From positions 101,636,221 to 101,700,220 of the forward strand of contig OZ024931.1 of the NCBI GenBank assembly GCA_964017235.1: a stretch of DNA of 64,000 bases, written 5' to 3'. Of this stretch, positions 21,041-32,861 are shown piece after piece (position 1 is the stretch's first letter; each line of letters starts with the position of its first letter). This stretch comes from Sabellastarte sp. h YS-2021. Taxonomy: Eukaryota; Annelida; Polychaeta; Sabellida; Sabellidae. The notes under the pieces were generated by a model. The model was not told the origin of the DNA. It ran no database searches and saw only the letters and a list, made by a program, of their open reading frames with translations. Position numbers and translations under genes: made by a program.

Positions 21041-21137
21041 AGCAATTGTCCATTGGATAGGATGTATTAACGCAATAAAATTGCAAATTTAATAAGTAAA
21101 TTAAATTTTTATAAGTTAATACCCTATCCAATGGACA
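21041..21137 (+). other. ICR of element C
   Basis: 21041-21080 is the exact reverse complement of 15171-15210, and 21081-21137 that of 21357-21413. The junction at 21080/21081 therefore defines both element ends to the base. Confidence 0.97.
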
Positions 21138-21198
21138 GGCAAGGCCCACCCAACCGGCCCCGCTATCAGCTTACTAGGGGTCTTACTAGGACTAGACA

Positions 21199-21413
21199 CG
21201 AAAAAGATGCTATAACGTCACAATGTCTAGACAGGAAGAGGAAGTACGATGCGCCACCTGGCGAATGCACTCTCCTGACCGGTCCTGCCGGTATTCTATA
21301 CAGGACGTCTTTTTCTGGCGTTTGGCGGGACCGGTCGCGCCGACCGGTAAAGCAATTGTCCATTGGATAGGGTATTAACTTATAAAAATTTAATTTACTT
21401 ATTAAATTTGCAA
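21199..21413 (-). repeat. Right ITR of element C
   Basis: Reverse complement of the left ITR plus a right-specific AT-rich end. It carries the full GCGTTTGGCGGGACCGGTCG block. Confidence 0.93.
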
Positions 21414-21845
21414 GATTATGTGTTTTTGCCTTTTATCTCCTTTATTCTTGCTTTTAGAGTTTCAGAATGTATTAAGAGGTATTGGGAAACCATATGTGAA
21501 GAGTCTAGATAGCTGGTCAGATTTACCCCTGGACCCCCCCTTATGGGTCAAACTGGGGTCATAAAATAGCCGATTTTGTGTTTTGGCCTCTTATCTCCTT
21601 TATTCTTGCTTTTAGAGTTTTAGAATGTATTAAGAGGTATTGGGAAACCTTATGTGAAGAGTCTAGATAGCTGGTCAGATTTACCCCTGGATCCCCCCTT
21701 ATGGGTCAAACTGGGGTCATCAAATAGCAGAGTTTGTGTTTTTGCCTTATATCTATTTTATTCTTGCTTTTAGAGAATTACAATGTATTCAGAGGTATTG
21801 GGAAACCTTATGTGAAGAGTCTAGATAGCTGGTCAGATTTACCAG
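21414..21845. repeat. S2 satellite, right part
   Basis: About 2.7 units of the 158-bp repeat, continuing the array broken by C (GTATTGGGAAACC copies 158 bp apart). Confidence 0.88.
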
Positions 21846-22262
21846 ATAGATGTGTTCAAAGCATTGTGTCATAAACTTCTTGCCTTTCTAAAGGCTCACA
21901 TTTTACTATGCCTTTTTCTAAAATGTAAATAGATATATGGCATTTATAAAGCACTGTTACTCTTTAATTAAGTAGTTTTATAGTGTAACTTTCGATCTAT
22001 TATAAGTATTGATGCTTTATGCATTCTTAGCCAGAGCATTTATTCAATTAACTTTTCGCAATTTATGACCATAGAAAACAAAATAAATCATAAATTTTTC
22101 TTTCATGTTAATGCATGAACTTCCACACTGTCTGCTTAACTTTCACTTCTTCTCTCAGCACTGCATGTTTTTATTTTCAAAAACCTTTTTCTACTGTATA
22201 TTATATTGCAGTGAACCTTTTTGGGACGCTTAGTTTTTGTTAGCAAAAACATTTTTCTAGTT
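21846..22262. other. AT-rich DNA ending in a hairpin and CTAG
   Basis: No gene seen. At 22216-22260 there is GGGACGCTTA, a perfect 7-bp stem hairpin (GTTTTTG-TTAG-CAAAAAC), then ATTTTTCTAG followed by T. The same tail recurs, altered, at 39042-39107 and 63052-63086. A hairpin followed by CTAG before T is the classical 3' end of a Helitron; the assignment is inference. Confidence 0.45.
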
Positions 22263-22640
22263 ATAATTACTTTTCTTTCAAAATTTTGGATAATATCTTA
22301 AATTACGTGCAATAGATTTAAAGCACATTTAAATTTTGGATATAAGTAACCTTGAACAGAGTCTACATGGTTAATGTGACCTTAAAACTCTTAACATTTG
22401 CATTGACTTACATTCAGTTTAGTACAAATTTTTATGATATTTTGGCTATATTAAAGTGGTAGTTGAGACTTTTCATTTAAATTAAACATGCACACGTACC
22501 TAGACCAAAACAGGATCTTTATTGTAATGTTACCATAAAAACTTATTTTAAGTGTTATATCCATCCTGCTGGACATGGATATTATTTTGCCTTTCCCTTT
22601 GAATCACCATTCATTACTGCTCATTTACAGGTAGTTGTTT
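22263..22640. other. AT-rich non-coding DNA
   Basis: No open frame of note, no repeat that I can define and no recognisable exon. Confidence 0.5.
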
Positions 22641-23060
22641 ACACGTCTCAGCTAAAATTGGTGTGAAGGTTTCATGGCACGAGAATTTATGTGTAATTGC
22701 TTTCTTGGCAATATATGGCAACAAGTATTGCCGTGGCAACACTTTTTCATGTTTCTTGGGTCTAAAAATCTTTTTTTTTGGGTTCTTTGCATTTCAAACC
22801 CCTGCGTGTATTCGAGCTGATTAGCTTAACAACAATAACTGGCAACACTTTTTCCTGTTCTTGGACTTTTAAATATTTTTATGTTGTTTGCTTTCCATAC
22901 CTCTGTGCAGATTGGAGGGGATTAGTTTTTCAGCAACACTTATTCATGTTTCTTGGACTTAAAAGTCTTTCTCGGAGTTCTTTACACTCCAGACCCCTGC
23001 ATGGATTGGAGCTGATTAGCTTTTCAACGATACCTAGCAACATGTGTTGCCATGGCAATA
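22641..23060. repeat. Degenerate ~120-bp repeat, three copies
   Basis: Copies share GGCAACACTTTTTCATGTTTCTTGG, then a TTCTTT segment with CCAGACCCCTGC-like sequence, then GAGCTGATTAGCTT. Starts near 22720, 22840 and 22935. The open frame spanning this region is a by-product of the repeats. Confidence 0.6.
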
Positions 23061-23062
23061 CT

Positions 23063-23850
23063 TTTTTACCCCACAGCCCTTAAGGGCTGTCGGGGTATTG
23101 TTTTCACCCATGGTGTCCGAATAGGCAGGCGGGTGGTGGGAAAGAGTTTGTCTGGGCTGTATCTCAGAAACTGTAAGGTGTAGGAAGTTGATACTTGGTA
23201 GGGACCTATAAAATCTTGTCCAGGCTATATCTCAGAAACGGTAAGGTGTAGGAAGTTGATACTTAAAAGGGACATAGGTTAGGAGGTGTAGGAGTGCAAC
23301 GTTATGGTGTGACCTTGATTTGACCTTTGACCTTGCTGTAGTGACCTTGACCTATAAAATCTTGTCCTGGCGATATCTCAGAAACTGTAAGGTGCAGAAA
23401 GTTGATACTTGACAGGGACATTAGTCGGGGATTGTAGGTGTGTAATGTCATGGTGTGACCTTGATTTGACCTTTGACCTTGACCTTTAAAATCTTGTCCA
23501 GGCTATATCTTGGAAGCGGTAAGGTGTAGCAAGTTGATGCTTTGTAGGGACATCGGTTAGGAGGTGTGGGTGTGGATCGTCCTGGTCCATAAGGTTTAAA
23601 AGGTTGACACTTGATAGGGACATTGGTTAGGGGGTTTGCTATTGATTTGTCTTGTTTTAGTACTTTATCTTTACAAACATTTTCTTTCTCTTAGATGTTA
23701 TTTTCTCTACTTAAACATTATTTGGACCTTTATGTAAGTGACACTACGCTGAAAGTATTCCGGTCTTTGTACTGTTTCACTACTTCTATATGTCATGGTG
23801 TTGAAAACTATTTCCACAGGCTGTGGGGTACGGGCATCTCTGAATCTATT
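23063..23850. mobile_element. S3 block i, Helentron/HINE-like non-coding element
   Basis: The head at 23065 is ACCCCACAGCCCTTAAGGGC with a complementary CTGTCGGGGT, a near-perfect hairpin. Then come three to four degenerate units containing GTAAGGTGTAGGAAGTTGATAC and GTGACCTTGATTTGACC. The tail near 23818 (GGCTGTGGGGTACGGGCATC) is the inverse of the head ACCCCACAGCC. No protein. Terminal hairpins around ~150-bp internal tandem units resemble Helentron-derived HINE or Pearl-type elements; this is inference. Confidence 0.55.
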
Positions 23851-24447
23851 TTTTGCTGACTGAAATGAAAAGTACACGAGATAGCGTAACCAAATTTGGT
23901 ACAGAGGATTATAGGGTACATAGACTGCTAAATATAGCTTTTCGGGTGTCATAGCTCCATAGCTATGTTATTAATAGCTAATTTGCTATTTTGAGTAAAT
24001 ATTTAGCACTTTTGTGTCACACTTTGATTTTGCTTATTTTAAGGAAAAGTATTTTAGCTATCTTTACCAAAATTGCTGTACAGGATTATTGGGTCAATAG
24101 CTTGCTTATTATTGCTTTTGGTGATTATACCTGTACAGCTGATTGAGCAATAGGTAGTTAGCTATTTTGAGTAGCAATGTGTTGTCAGTGCATTTAAAAG
24201 AAAAGAAATCAAGATGTTTGAGCAAAATTAGTATGGAAGATTATCCGGTTAATAGCTTGCTTTGTATTGCTTTTGGGAGTCATGTTCTTTAGCTAAGTGA
24301 GTAAAATCCATTTGGCAACTTAATTAGCTATTTTAAGTACTATTTAGTTTTATGTTTAATTAAAGGAGATGTCTTAGCCAAAATTGGTTGTTATAGCTTT
24401 GGGTGTTATAGCTCCATATCTATGCTCTTAATAGCTAAATAGCTATT
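23851..24447. repeat. Degenerate ~185-bp AT-rich repeat
   Basis: Three units, each with an ACC/GCAAAATTxGTA segment, GGATTAT, AATAGCTTGCT, a CTxTATAGCT-like segment and TTAGCTATTTTGAGTA. No coding sequence. Confidence 0.5.
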
Positions 24448-26560
24448 TTTACCCCACAGCCCTTAAGGGCTGTCGGGGTATTGTTTTCACCCATGGTGTC
24501 CGGATGGTCGGGCGGGCGGGCGGGCGGCGGTAAAAAGTTTGTCCGGGCTGTATCTCAGAAACCGTAATGTGTAGGAAGTTGATACTTGGTAGGGACATTG
24601 GTTAGGGGGTGTAGGTGTGCAACGTCATGGTGTGACCTTGATTTGACCTTTGACCTTGCCGTAGTGACCTTGAGTTTGAAAATCTTGTCCGGGCTATATC
24701 TCGGGAACCGTAAGGTGTAGGAAGTTGATACTTGGTAGGGACATTGGTTAGGGGGTGTAGGAATGCAACGTCATGGTCTGACCTTGATTTGACCTTTGAC
24801 CTTGCTGTAGTGACCTTGACCTATAAAATCTTGTCCAGGCTATATCTCGGAAACTGTAAGGTGTAGGAAGTTGATATTTGGTAGGGACATTGGTTAGGGG
24901 GTGTAGGTGTGCAACGTCATGGTGTGACCTTGATTTGACCTTTGACCTTGCCATAGTGACCTTGAGTTTGAAAATCTTGTCCGGGATATATCTCAGAAAC
25001 CGTAAGGTGTAGAAAGTTAATATTTGGTAGGGACATTGGTTAGGGGGTGTAGGTGTGCAACGTTATGGTCTGACCTTGATTTTTACCCCACAGCCCTTAA
25101 GGGCTGTCGGGGTATTGTTTTCACCCATGGTGTCCGGATGGTCGGGCGGGCGGGCGGCGGTAAAAAGTTTGTCCGGGCTGTATCTCAGAAACCGTAATGT
25201 GTAGGAAGTTGATACTTGGTAGGGACATTGGTTAGGGGGTGTAGGTGTGCAACGTCATGGTGTGACCTTGATTTGACCTTTGACCTTGCCGTAGTGACCT
25301 TGAGTTTGAAAATCTTGTCCGGGCTATATCTCGGGAACCGTAAGGTGTAGGAAGTTGATACTTGGTAGGGACATTGGTTAGGGGGTGTAGGTGTGCAACG
25401 TCATGGTCTGACCTTGATTTGACCTTTGACCTTGCCGTAGTGACCTTGAGTTTGAAAATCTTGTCCGGGCTATATCTCGGGAACTGTAAGGTGTAGGAAG
25501 TTGATATTTGGTAGGGACATTGGTTAGGGGGTGTAGGTGTGCAACGTCATGGTGTGACCTTGATTTGACCTTTGACCTTGCCGTAGTGACCTTGAGTTTG
25601 AAAATCTTGTCCGGGATATATCTCAGAAACCGTAAGGTGTAGAAAGTTAATATTTGGTAGGGACATTGGGGGGGGGGGTGGGGGGGGGGGGGGGGTGGTA
25701 GGTGTGCAACGTCATAGTCTGACCTTGATTTGACCTTTGACCTTGCCGTAGTAACCTTGACCTATAAAATCTTGTTCGGGCTATATCTCGGAAACCGTAA
25801 GGTGGAGGAAGTTGATACTTGGTGGGCACATTGATTAGGGGGTGTAGTTATGCAACGTCATGATCTGACCTTGATTTGACCTTTGACCTTGCCGTAGTGA
25901 CCTTGACCTATAAAATCTTGTCCGGGCTATATCTCGAAAACCGTAAGGTGTAGGAAGTTGATACTTGGTAGGGACATTGGTTAGGGGCTATAGGTGTGTA
26001 TTATCATGGTGTCACCTTAATTTGACCTTTGACCTTGTCGTAGTGACCTTGACCTTCAAAATCTTGTTGCACCTTTGGGTCTGTGTTTTGATGAAGATTA
26101 AGCACTGTTAAAGTCATATTAGAATTTATTAAGAATTTTACTTTCATAACTTCCCATTGTAAGAGATAGAATTTCATCAAGTGAGCCACAGATTTTGCTC
26201 CAACACCACACATAAGCATTCATTAAATGTGTTACCACTTCTGTATGCATGGTAATATTCAAACCATCTAAACCATAATTCGGCCATGCAGATGTAGATA
26301 AAGAGTGTTGAATTTTAGTTTGCTGATTAATGCTGTCACCTTGTTATTGAATTATCTTGTTTCAATACTTCATCTTTATATGCATTATTTTTCTTTTTTT
26401 TTAAACATTATTTCTCCATTTAAACATTGTTTAGACGATTATATAACTGACAGTGCTCTGAAAGTATCCTGAACTTTGTACTGGTACAGTACTTCTGTAT
26501 CTCATGGTGTTGAAAATATTTCCCTAGGCTGTGGGGTATGGGCATCTCTGATGCTATTTT
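24448..26560. mobile_element. S3 block ii, two hairpin heads and ~12 units
   Basis: The hairpin head occurs at 24450 and again, after four units, at 25083, making a ~633-bp higher-order repeat. Units of 136-146 bp continue to about 26060. Then come a unique tail, also found at 49600-49756, and a GGCTGTGGGGTATGGGCATC end near 26527. A G-rich homopolymer run lies at 25668-25695. Each unit carries TGACCTTTGACCTT. The open frames here are repeat by-products. Confidence 0.6.
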
Positions 26561-26815
26561 TAGTGAATATCTTACCACTTTTTCATCACACTTTGTTCTG
26601 CTCCTTTTAAAGAAAAAGTATTGTATTGTATTGTTATTAATACTTAATTAGCTATTTTGAGTAAACGGTTTATTACTTGGCAGGTTCTTTTAAATAAAAG
26701 TCACAGGCTCAGCTACTTTCCCAAAGCTACAATGTGTTTACTGATGTACAAATCTATCACTGTAGGTATGTGAATGGAAGCTGTTTTTAGTTAAATTACC
26801 TATCAACATGAGTAA
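26561..26815. other. AT-rich non-coding DNA
   Basis: TTAGCTATTTTGAGTAAA links it to the 23851-24447 repeat. Nothing else seen. Confidence 0.4.
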
Positions 26816-27069
26816 TTCGCAACTATCAGAGAAACTGATATAGATGGAACAATTTCAAGCAAATTTTGTACCCTTGGGTACTAGAAACCTTAGATATAGT
26901 GTCTCTGAAAAATGTTGAATTTTCCGAATTTCCGCTACCATTTTGAATTTTGGTTGAAATCAAATATGTCATCTATCTTGTAAACCGCCAGAGACAGAGC
27001 AATTTTGAGTAAATTTTGCACCCTTTGGGTACTAGATACCTTAGATATAGTGCCTCTGAAAAAGGTTGA
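26816..27069. repeat. S6 satellite, left of element D
   Basis: Degenerate units with GAGACAGAGCAATTTTGAG, CCTTTGGGTACTAGA, CCTTAGATATAGTG and CTCTGAAAAATGTTGA. The array is broken by D and resumes at 32930. Confidence 0.75.
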
Positions 27070-27259
27070 TTTTGTTGCGTTAATACATCCTATCCAATGG
27101 ACAATTGCTTTACCGGTCGGCGTGACCGGTCCCGCCAAACGACAGAAAAGTCATCCTGTATATAATACCGAAAAGACCGGTCACAGAGTGTGCATTCGCT
27201 AGGTGTCGCCTGGTGCACATATCGTGTCTAGACAGGATGACGTCATCACATCTTTTTCG
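27070..27259 (+). repeat. Left ITR of element D
   Basis: Aligned over its length with the A and C left ITRs, including GACCGGTCCCGCCAAACG and a TATATAATA at 27159-27167. It has no matching right ITR in D. Confidence 0.88.
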
Positions 27260-27373
27260 TTTGGCGCATGGAGTGTACAGACGTATTTTTCTAGAGTGGA
27301 GATTTTTAAAGATATTCAACAAACTTTTAACTTTAGTTTATTTTCATCGTAATATTTGGTGTTCAAGAGTATT

Positions 27374-29218
27374 ATGGCATCCCCTGGACAAAGAAGAAGG
27401 ACTTGTGGCTACACTATGGCTCTGTTTGATTCACATACCAAGTGCGTGAGAGGTCGTGAGAAAGAGGTTGGGACTGACCCTTGTGTAGAAAAGAAACCTT
27501 GCGAGATATGTGATGGCTTTACTTCTGAACAAAAGAAACAGCTGGCCACCCCTACGTATAGGGCTAGGAAAGAACACCAGAAGAAGGCAAGCTCTCCCCT
27601 CCTTGTGGATCCAGGTTCTGTGACAGTGTTGGGGCAGGTTGAGAGCGGGAAGGGTGAATCCAGTGATAGAGGCGAAGTTACACCTTCTAAGAAAAAAACC
27701 TTTCACAAATCACCCAAGAAGACGTCCAAAGCCGGCAAAGCCTCAGAATACCAGCCTGACCTGAAATCTCTTGATGACAAGTGGTCAGAACGTTTTGCAC
27801 GTCTTGAAGCACTTTTCCTGGCAAAGACTTTTCAAGTTCCGGTTGAACCGGACCAGAGCCCCAGTGTGGTGGTATCTGACAAGCCCATCATTCCACCAGA
27901 GCAGCAGTTTTCTAGTCAGACGTCTACTACTGGTGCTACTGGTCAGATGATGAAAGCCACCCAGCCTTTTGAGGCTCCCGGTGCACTGACTTCCACCCGG
28001 CCTTTTGAGGCTCCCTGTGTGACTGCAGAGGTTCAACCCACCAGCCAGGATGTGCCCTACGACTTTGCTGTCTCCGGACCCGAGGTTCAGCCCCCAGGTC
28101 CTGCTAGCCAGTCTACTGCCACTACCAAGAACCGGTCTTTGTCTCTTACCGGTGTTGTTGCCCCTTCAGATGAACCGGTTTCTGATGAGGAACGTTTGAG
28201 TGACCACGTCTCTCCTAGTCTTGCAGAAGAGGGTGAACTCTGACGCACAGTTCACAGGTCCAGATCGTGAAGAAATATTGGATGTGGACCAAGAACTCAG
28301 TGCTGAACAGACATATAGAGAGACTATTCGTGATGTTAGATCCTTTATGGGTTGGAATCAAGTTCCAGAGTTTGACTCTGCCTCATCTGCTCAAGATGAT
28401 AACCCTTTTGCTGGTACAAGACCTCAGCAGCCTGGTAAAGTCTCAGTGAAAGATGACTGGCTTTGTAGAGAGTTTGAAAAACTGAATGTTACTGTACAGG
28501 AAGGTTACCTGTCACATGCCTCAGAAACAGCCGGTTGAACAAGGACCAGTTCATCAAACCACCCAAAACTTTGCGTTCGTATGATATGTTTAGTGACAAG
28601 AAAGAGTTCTCACGTTCTAAAGATCACACTTGGACAAATGAACTGGCTCGCCTCAACAGCAGTTTTCCAAGGATAGCTAATCGCTCCCTCCCTACTGCAC
28701 CCGTTTCCAGACTGGTTTCTCAGCTGAAAGTTATTCAGGGTGACAGAAATAAGGGTAAGACCCACAGCAAGATACACCAAGCAGCTGAAGAACTGGATTA
28801 CTTGATAACTTTCAATCGCAGTATAACATAGGCAATGGCCAGGACTATGCAGGACTTATCAGAGGGCATATTCATAAATGTTGCCAATCTAACTTTGAGA
28901 TGCCGGGATAGCTATCTGGATTACATCAAGAGTCGCATTAAGCAGGACACATTAACTACCCTCAGGACTGCTCCCCTCCATATGAGTGCCTTGTTTCCTG
29001 ACCATTTGATCTCCAAGACAGAGGAGGAAATACATCACCACGAGGACAAACGTACAGCCAGCTCATCTCATAAGGGTTCTCAACGTTTCCACCCTTACAA
29101 CCAGGCTAGCAGACAGCAATCAGATACTGACAGGAAACCCGGTCCCCCGGCTTGGAAACAGTTAAAGAGAAGGGGACAAAGATCTAACAGGGGCAAGGCC
29201 TCTTCTTACTCACAATGA
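27374..29218 (+). pseudogene. Gag-like protein of element D, broken
   Basis: ATG 27374 begins Met-Ala-Ser-Pro-Gly-Gln-Arg-Arg. The Cys/His-rich motif follows (CGY, HTKCVRGR, DPC, CEIC; one Cys of the C version is Arg or Gly here). The frame runs to 28243, shifts to 28200-28538 (block YRETIRDVRSFMGW), shifts again at 28535, meets TAG at 28829-28831 in place of the Gln codon of C, and runs on in frame to 29218. The block AMARTMQDL and a basic tail are conserved. The total length matches the C gag once lesions are ignored, which helps define the intact gag layout. Confidence 0.82.
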
Positions 29219-29413
29219 CCGGCCAAGGGGCAGAAAAATTATAAATGACAATTACTGTGTAGATTGTGTGGCCGGCAAGGATTACTGTGTTTGTGTGACC
29301 GGCAAAGTGGAAACTAGTGAGGAAACCAACCGGAAAGGACCAACAGTTTAAAGACAAGAACTCATTCAAATGTAAATTGTGGTGTTGTAAAACATGTTCC
29401 TTTTGCAGGAGGG

Positions 29414-31468
29414 TTGCCGCAAAAGAAAGGCTTAAATCCTGATCATCATATTGCAATAAATACTGTGAAAGGTGTTTCTTGTGTAAATCAATTGAGTTCT
29501 GTAAATCTTGTCACAAATGTCACAAATGTTGCACCGGATCTACCTGTAGGGGCCAGGTTAATCCAGTTTTGGGAAAAATGGGCAGCCCTAGGCATCAGCC
29601 CTAATGTTGTAACAGTCCTCAAGGAAGGCTACACTCTACCTTTCTGGGTCCGGCCAAACTTGACCAGGTCACCCAATGTCATAAGCTGTTATGTAAATCC
29701 CCACAGGAACCTCTACCTGTTGGAGGCATTGCATCAGCTTTTGAACAAAAATGCAATAGAACCGGTAACAAATCAAACATCTCTGGGGCTTTTACAACCG
29801 GTTGTTTCTAGTTCCCAAACCCAACAACCAGTGGAGACCTCTACTGGACCTCAGCAACCTCAACAAATTTCTAAATACAGAGTTATTCAAAATGGAGACT
29901 CCAGAGACAATAAGAACCTGCCTGGAATCAGGGGAGTGGGTAACCTCGATAGATTTCAAAGACGCATACTTCCACATACCGATCCAGAACCAGTCAAGGA
30001 AGTAGATGCGTTTTCATATACAGGGCAAATCATACCAATTCAAAGCCCTACCATTCGGCCTCTCCACAGCTCCCATGGAGTTCACTGTAGTGGCCAAAGA
30101 GGCCAAGTTTCTTGCACTACAAAGGGGTATAAGGATCCACCAGTACCTAGACGACTGGTTGGTCAGAGCCAGATCCCACCAAATTTGTCTCCAGCATACA
30201 AGGACACTAACATCCCTCTGTCAGGAGTTAGGTTGGCTAGTAAACTGGGAGAAATCAGAACTGGACCCCAAACAAGTATTCGATTTTGAAGGCTACCAGT
30301 TCGACCTGAGAGAGGGCAGGGTCAGACCCACCCCAGAGCGTTGGCAGACCTTACAGACAAAGATAAAGGATCTTATGACCGGTCCAGTATGCCCGGTCCG
30401 GAAACTGACGTCCTTGATAGGGTTACTTACAGCCACAGAGAAACAAGTGCACTTTGGCCGTCTACACATGAGACCAGTCCAATGGCATTTGAAAAACAAC
30501 TTGAGGGTTCCAGAGTCGTTAGACAAACAAATACCGGTTCCCAAGTCTATCCACCCACATCTAAGGTGGTGGCTGGAGGAAGACAATGTTCTACAAGGTC
30601 AACCATTACACCCACTAAAACATGCTCTGCAAATTTTTACAGACGCATCAAAAGAAGGGTGGGGCGCTCACTGAAACGAGCACACAGCAAGAGGAACCTG
30701 GCCCCTTCGAGAAAGTCAATTACACATAAATTATCTGGAACTAAAGGCAGTCTTTCTGGCTCCAAAACAGTTCCAGGACCTCTGTCTGAACAAAATAGTG
30801 CTTATAGCCACTGACAACACAACAGTGGTTGCCTATATAAACAAGGAGGGGGATGAAGTCGGGCCCCTTATGTGCCCTTCTATGGAGAATCCTGACCTGG
30901 TATACCAGGAAACGGGTAACTGTCAAGGCTCGATACATCCCCGGCCGGTTGAATGTGATAGCAGACAAACTGTCCAGACTGGGGCAAACCATTCAGACAG
31001 AATGGTCCCTCCATCCATGGATGCCACCAGGTTCAACAACAAGTTACCTCTCTTTATCTCTCTCTTTATCTCCCAGACCCCCAAGCCTGGGCAGTGGATG
31101 CCCTCAGTCTGTCCTGGGAGGAGCTGGACCCATACGCCTTCCCACAAGTAACCATCTTGGGCAAAGTGGTGGAGAAGTTGCAGGACTACCCATGCAACAG
31201 AGTCATTCTGATTGCACCGTGCTGGCCCAACATGCCTTGGTTCTAGGATCTAGTGGCCATGTGCAGTCAAATCCCACTGTGTCTGCCCATCTTGCCCGAC
31301 TTACTGACTCAACCATTCAACCAGACCTGTCACAGGAATCTGGTGAACCTGAATCTGCATGCCTGGCTCCTAGGGCGTCAGCTATCAAGCAGCAGGGCTT
31401 CTCTGAGGCAGTGGCAGAATGAATTTAGGCTGCTCAAAGAGGATCAACCAGATCAGTCTCTGAGGTAA
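29414..31468 (+). pseudogene. RT/RNase H of element D, broken
   Basis: The frame from 29414 covers the N-terminal extension (VGARLIQFWEKW, EALHQLLNKNAIEP), then is lost near 29800. RT motifs follow in another frame: SIDFKDAYFHIPI, then TAG at 30003-30005 in place of a Tyr codon, LPFGLSTAP, and QYLDDWL (near 30150). RNase H begins (FTDAS) but meets TGA after GWGAH at 30672-30674. Later motifs (ATDNTTV near 30810, ADKLSR near 30960) need two more frames, and part of the downstream DLFATRFN region is deleted near 31018. The YLDD site itself is intact. Confidence 0.87.
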
Positions 31469-32405
31469 AGTGGACCATTTTTACAAAGTGGTGCCACTGT
31501 AATCAGGTGGACTTCAGGGCACCACCTATAAAGTCCATTGCTGACTTCCTTCTGTACTTGTTTCAAGACAGGAAGTTACAACCAAGCACTATTGATGGCT
31601 ATAGATCAGCCATTGCTGACAAACTGGGTAATTTGTCAGTGAATCTCAGCAAAGATGAAAATTTCACCCGTCTCCTGGGTAGCTTCCATAGAGACAGACC
31701 CAAGGGCAGGAGGATCATACCCTCTTGGAACCTTTCTCTGGTATTACACCAGCTTACCAAGGCTCCTTTTGAACCCCTAAAGGATGCCTCCTTGAAGCAC
31801 TTGACATTCAAGACTGTCTACCTCTTTGCCCTGGGTTCAGGCAAACGCAGGAGTGAGATCCGTGCTTGGCTACATAAAAACATTAGACACCAATCAGACT
31901 GGTCGAAGGTGTTTCTATACCCCTCACCCAACTTTCTTTCCAAGAACCAGCTGGCCAAGGAGAGTCCAGACAGTGTGGCCCTGGTGGTAATTCCAGCCCT
32001 GGCTCCCACTCTGGAAAAGTCACTCAAAGGTGATAGGTTCTTATGCCCAGTCAGAGCCCTTCGTTATTACTTGGACAGAACCTTGAGGATTGATTTGACA
32101 AGGAGATCTCCCCTGCCACCGTCTCCTCATGGACCAAGTAGACTGTGATCCTATGTTACGAGCTCTCTGATCAGCAAGCCCTCACCCTACATCAGGTCAA
32201 GGCCCATGATGTTAGGGCTTTTGCTGCATCTAAGGCCTTCCAGTCGGGAGTCTCCTTAGATCAAATTCTCGCAGCCTGCCATTGGAAATCCCATAACACC
32301 TTCACACAATTCTATCTGAAGGATGTGGCTTGGGCTGACACAGAGCTCTTCCATTTAGGGCCTGTGGTGGCTGCCCAGCAGATCCACACACAAGCCCCTA
32401 AGTGA
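31380..32405 (+). pseudogene. YR of element D, broken
   Basis: The N-terminal blocks, TIDGYRSAIADKLG and Arg I in GSGKRRSEI (near 31845) are present. There is a TGA at 31420-31422, a frame change near 31490 and a loss of about 40 bp near 32085, compared with C. The C-terminal part (32145-32405) keeps HDVR, CHW, the catalytic Tyr (QFYLKD) and LGPVVAAQQ. Unlike A and B the catalytic Tyr codon survives, so D did not descend from the A/B lineage. Confidence 0.87.
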
Positions 32406-32572
32406 GGAGATTTGTATATACCGGTATGTATATAGTGTATATACCTTGTATATAGTATTTAAGCAGCTATTTAAAAAACAAACAAACTGTGTTATGCTTC
32501 CTTTGGGCGGTTTATTTCTGTCTTGGAACTGAACTCATCCCTCTCTTCCCCCTACCTCAGAGCAGGTCTGTT

Positions 32573-32591
32573 AAAAAGGGGGGGGGAGAGG
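32573..32591 (+). other. Polypurine tract of D
   Basis: AAAAAGGGGGGGGGAGAGG, same place between YR and ICR as in the other elements, although the surrounding sequence has diverged. Confidence 0.45.
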
Positions 32592-32749
32592 TGTTGTCGG
32601 TATACCCCCGGGCTCCCAGTTTCTTGGTAACTGACCTTGGGCTTACAGTGATCCTGACCGCGGGTCAACCCAGGCATTGAAAATTGTTATTGCTATGAGT
32701 TCTTTTACAGTCCCTAGTAACTTACCTGCCTACCAAGTGGTAGTTCTTC

Positions 32750-32861
32750 AGCAATTGTCCATTGGATAGGATGTATTGATGCAATAAAATTGCAAATTTA
32801 ATAAGTAAATTAAATTTTTAAAGCAATTGTCTATTAGATAGGATGTATTAACGCAATAAAA
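32750..32861 (+). other. Rearranged ICR of D
   Basis: 32750-32789 is an inverted left terminus, and 32790-32821 is part of an inverted right terminus. A second inverted left terminus follows at 32822-32861. It may reflect a template switch or a later gene-conversion event. Confidence 0.8.

Larger units (their letters stand above)
15171..21413 (+). mobile_element. DIRS family 1 element C, structurally complete
   Basis: 6,243 bp: left ITR 15171-15364, gag 15479-17411 in two frames, RT/RNase H to 19740, YR to 20654, purine tract 20855-20883, ICR 21041-21137 and right ITR 21199-21413. Joining the flanks (TAAAATAGCC and GATTATGTG) restores an S2 unit as seen at 21563-21582, with no duplication. 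The ICR fixes both ends to the base. Only a gag frameshift and one stop in RT/RNase H separate it from a fully coding copy. Confidence 0.95.

Noticed and set aside
24748..25829. Minus-strand frames of 60-68 codons in S3
   Set aside because: They repeat with the satellite period and have no independent support.
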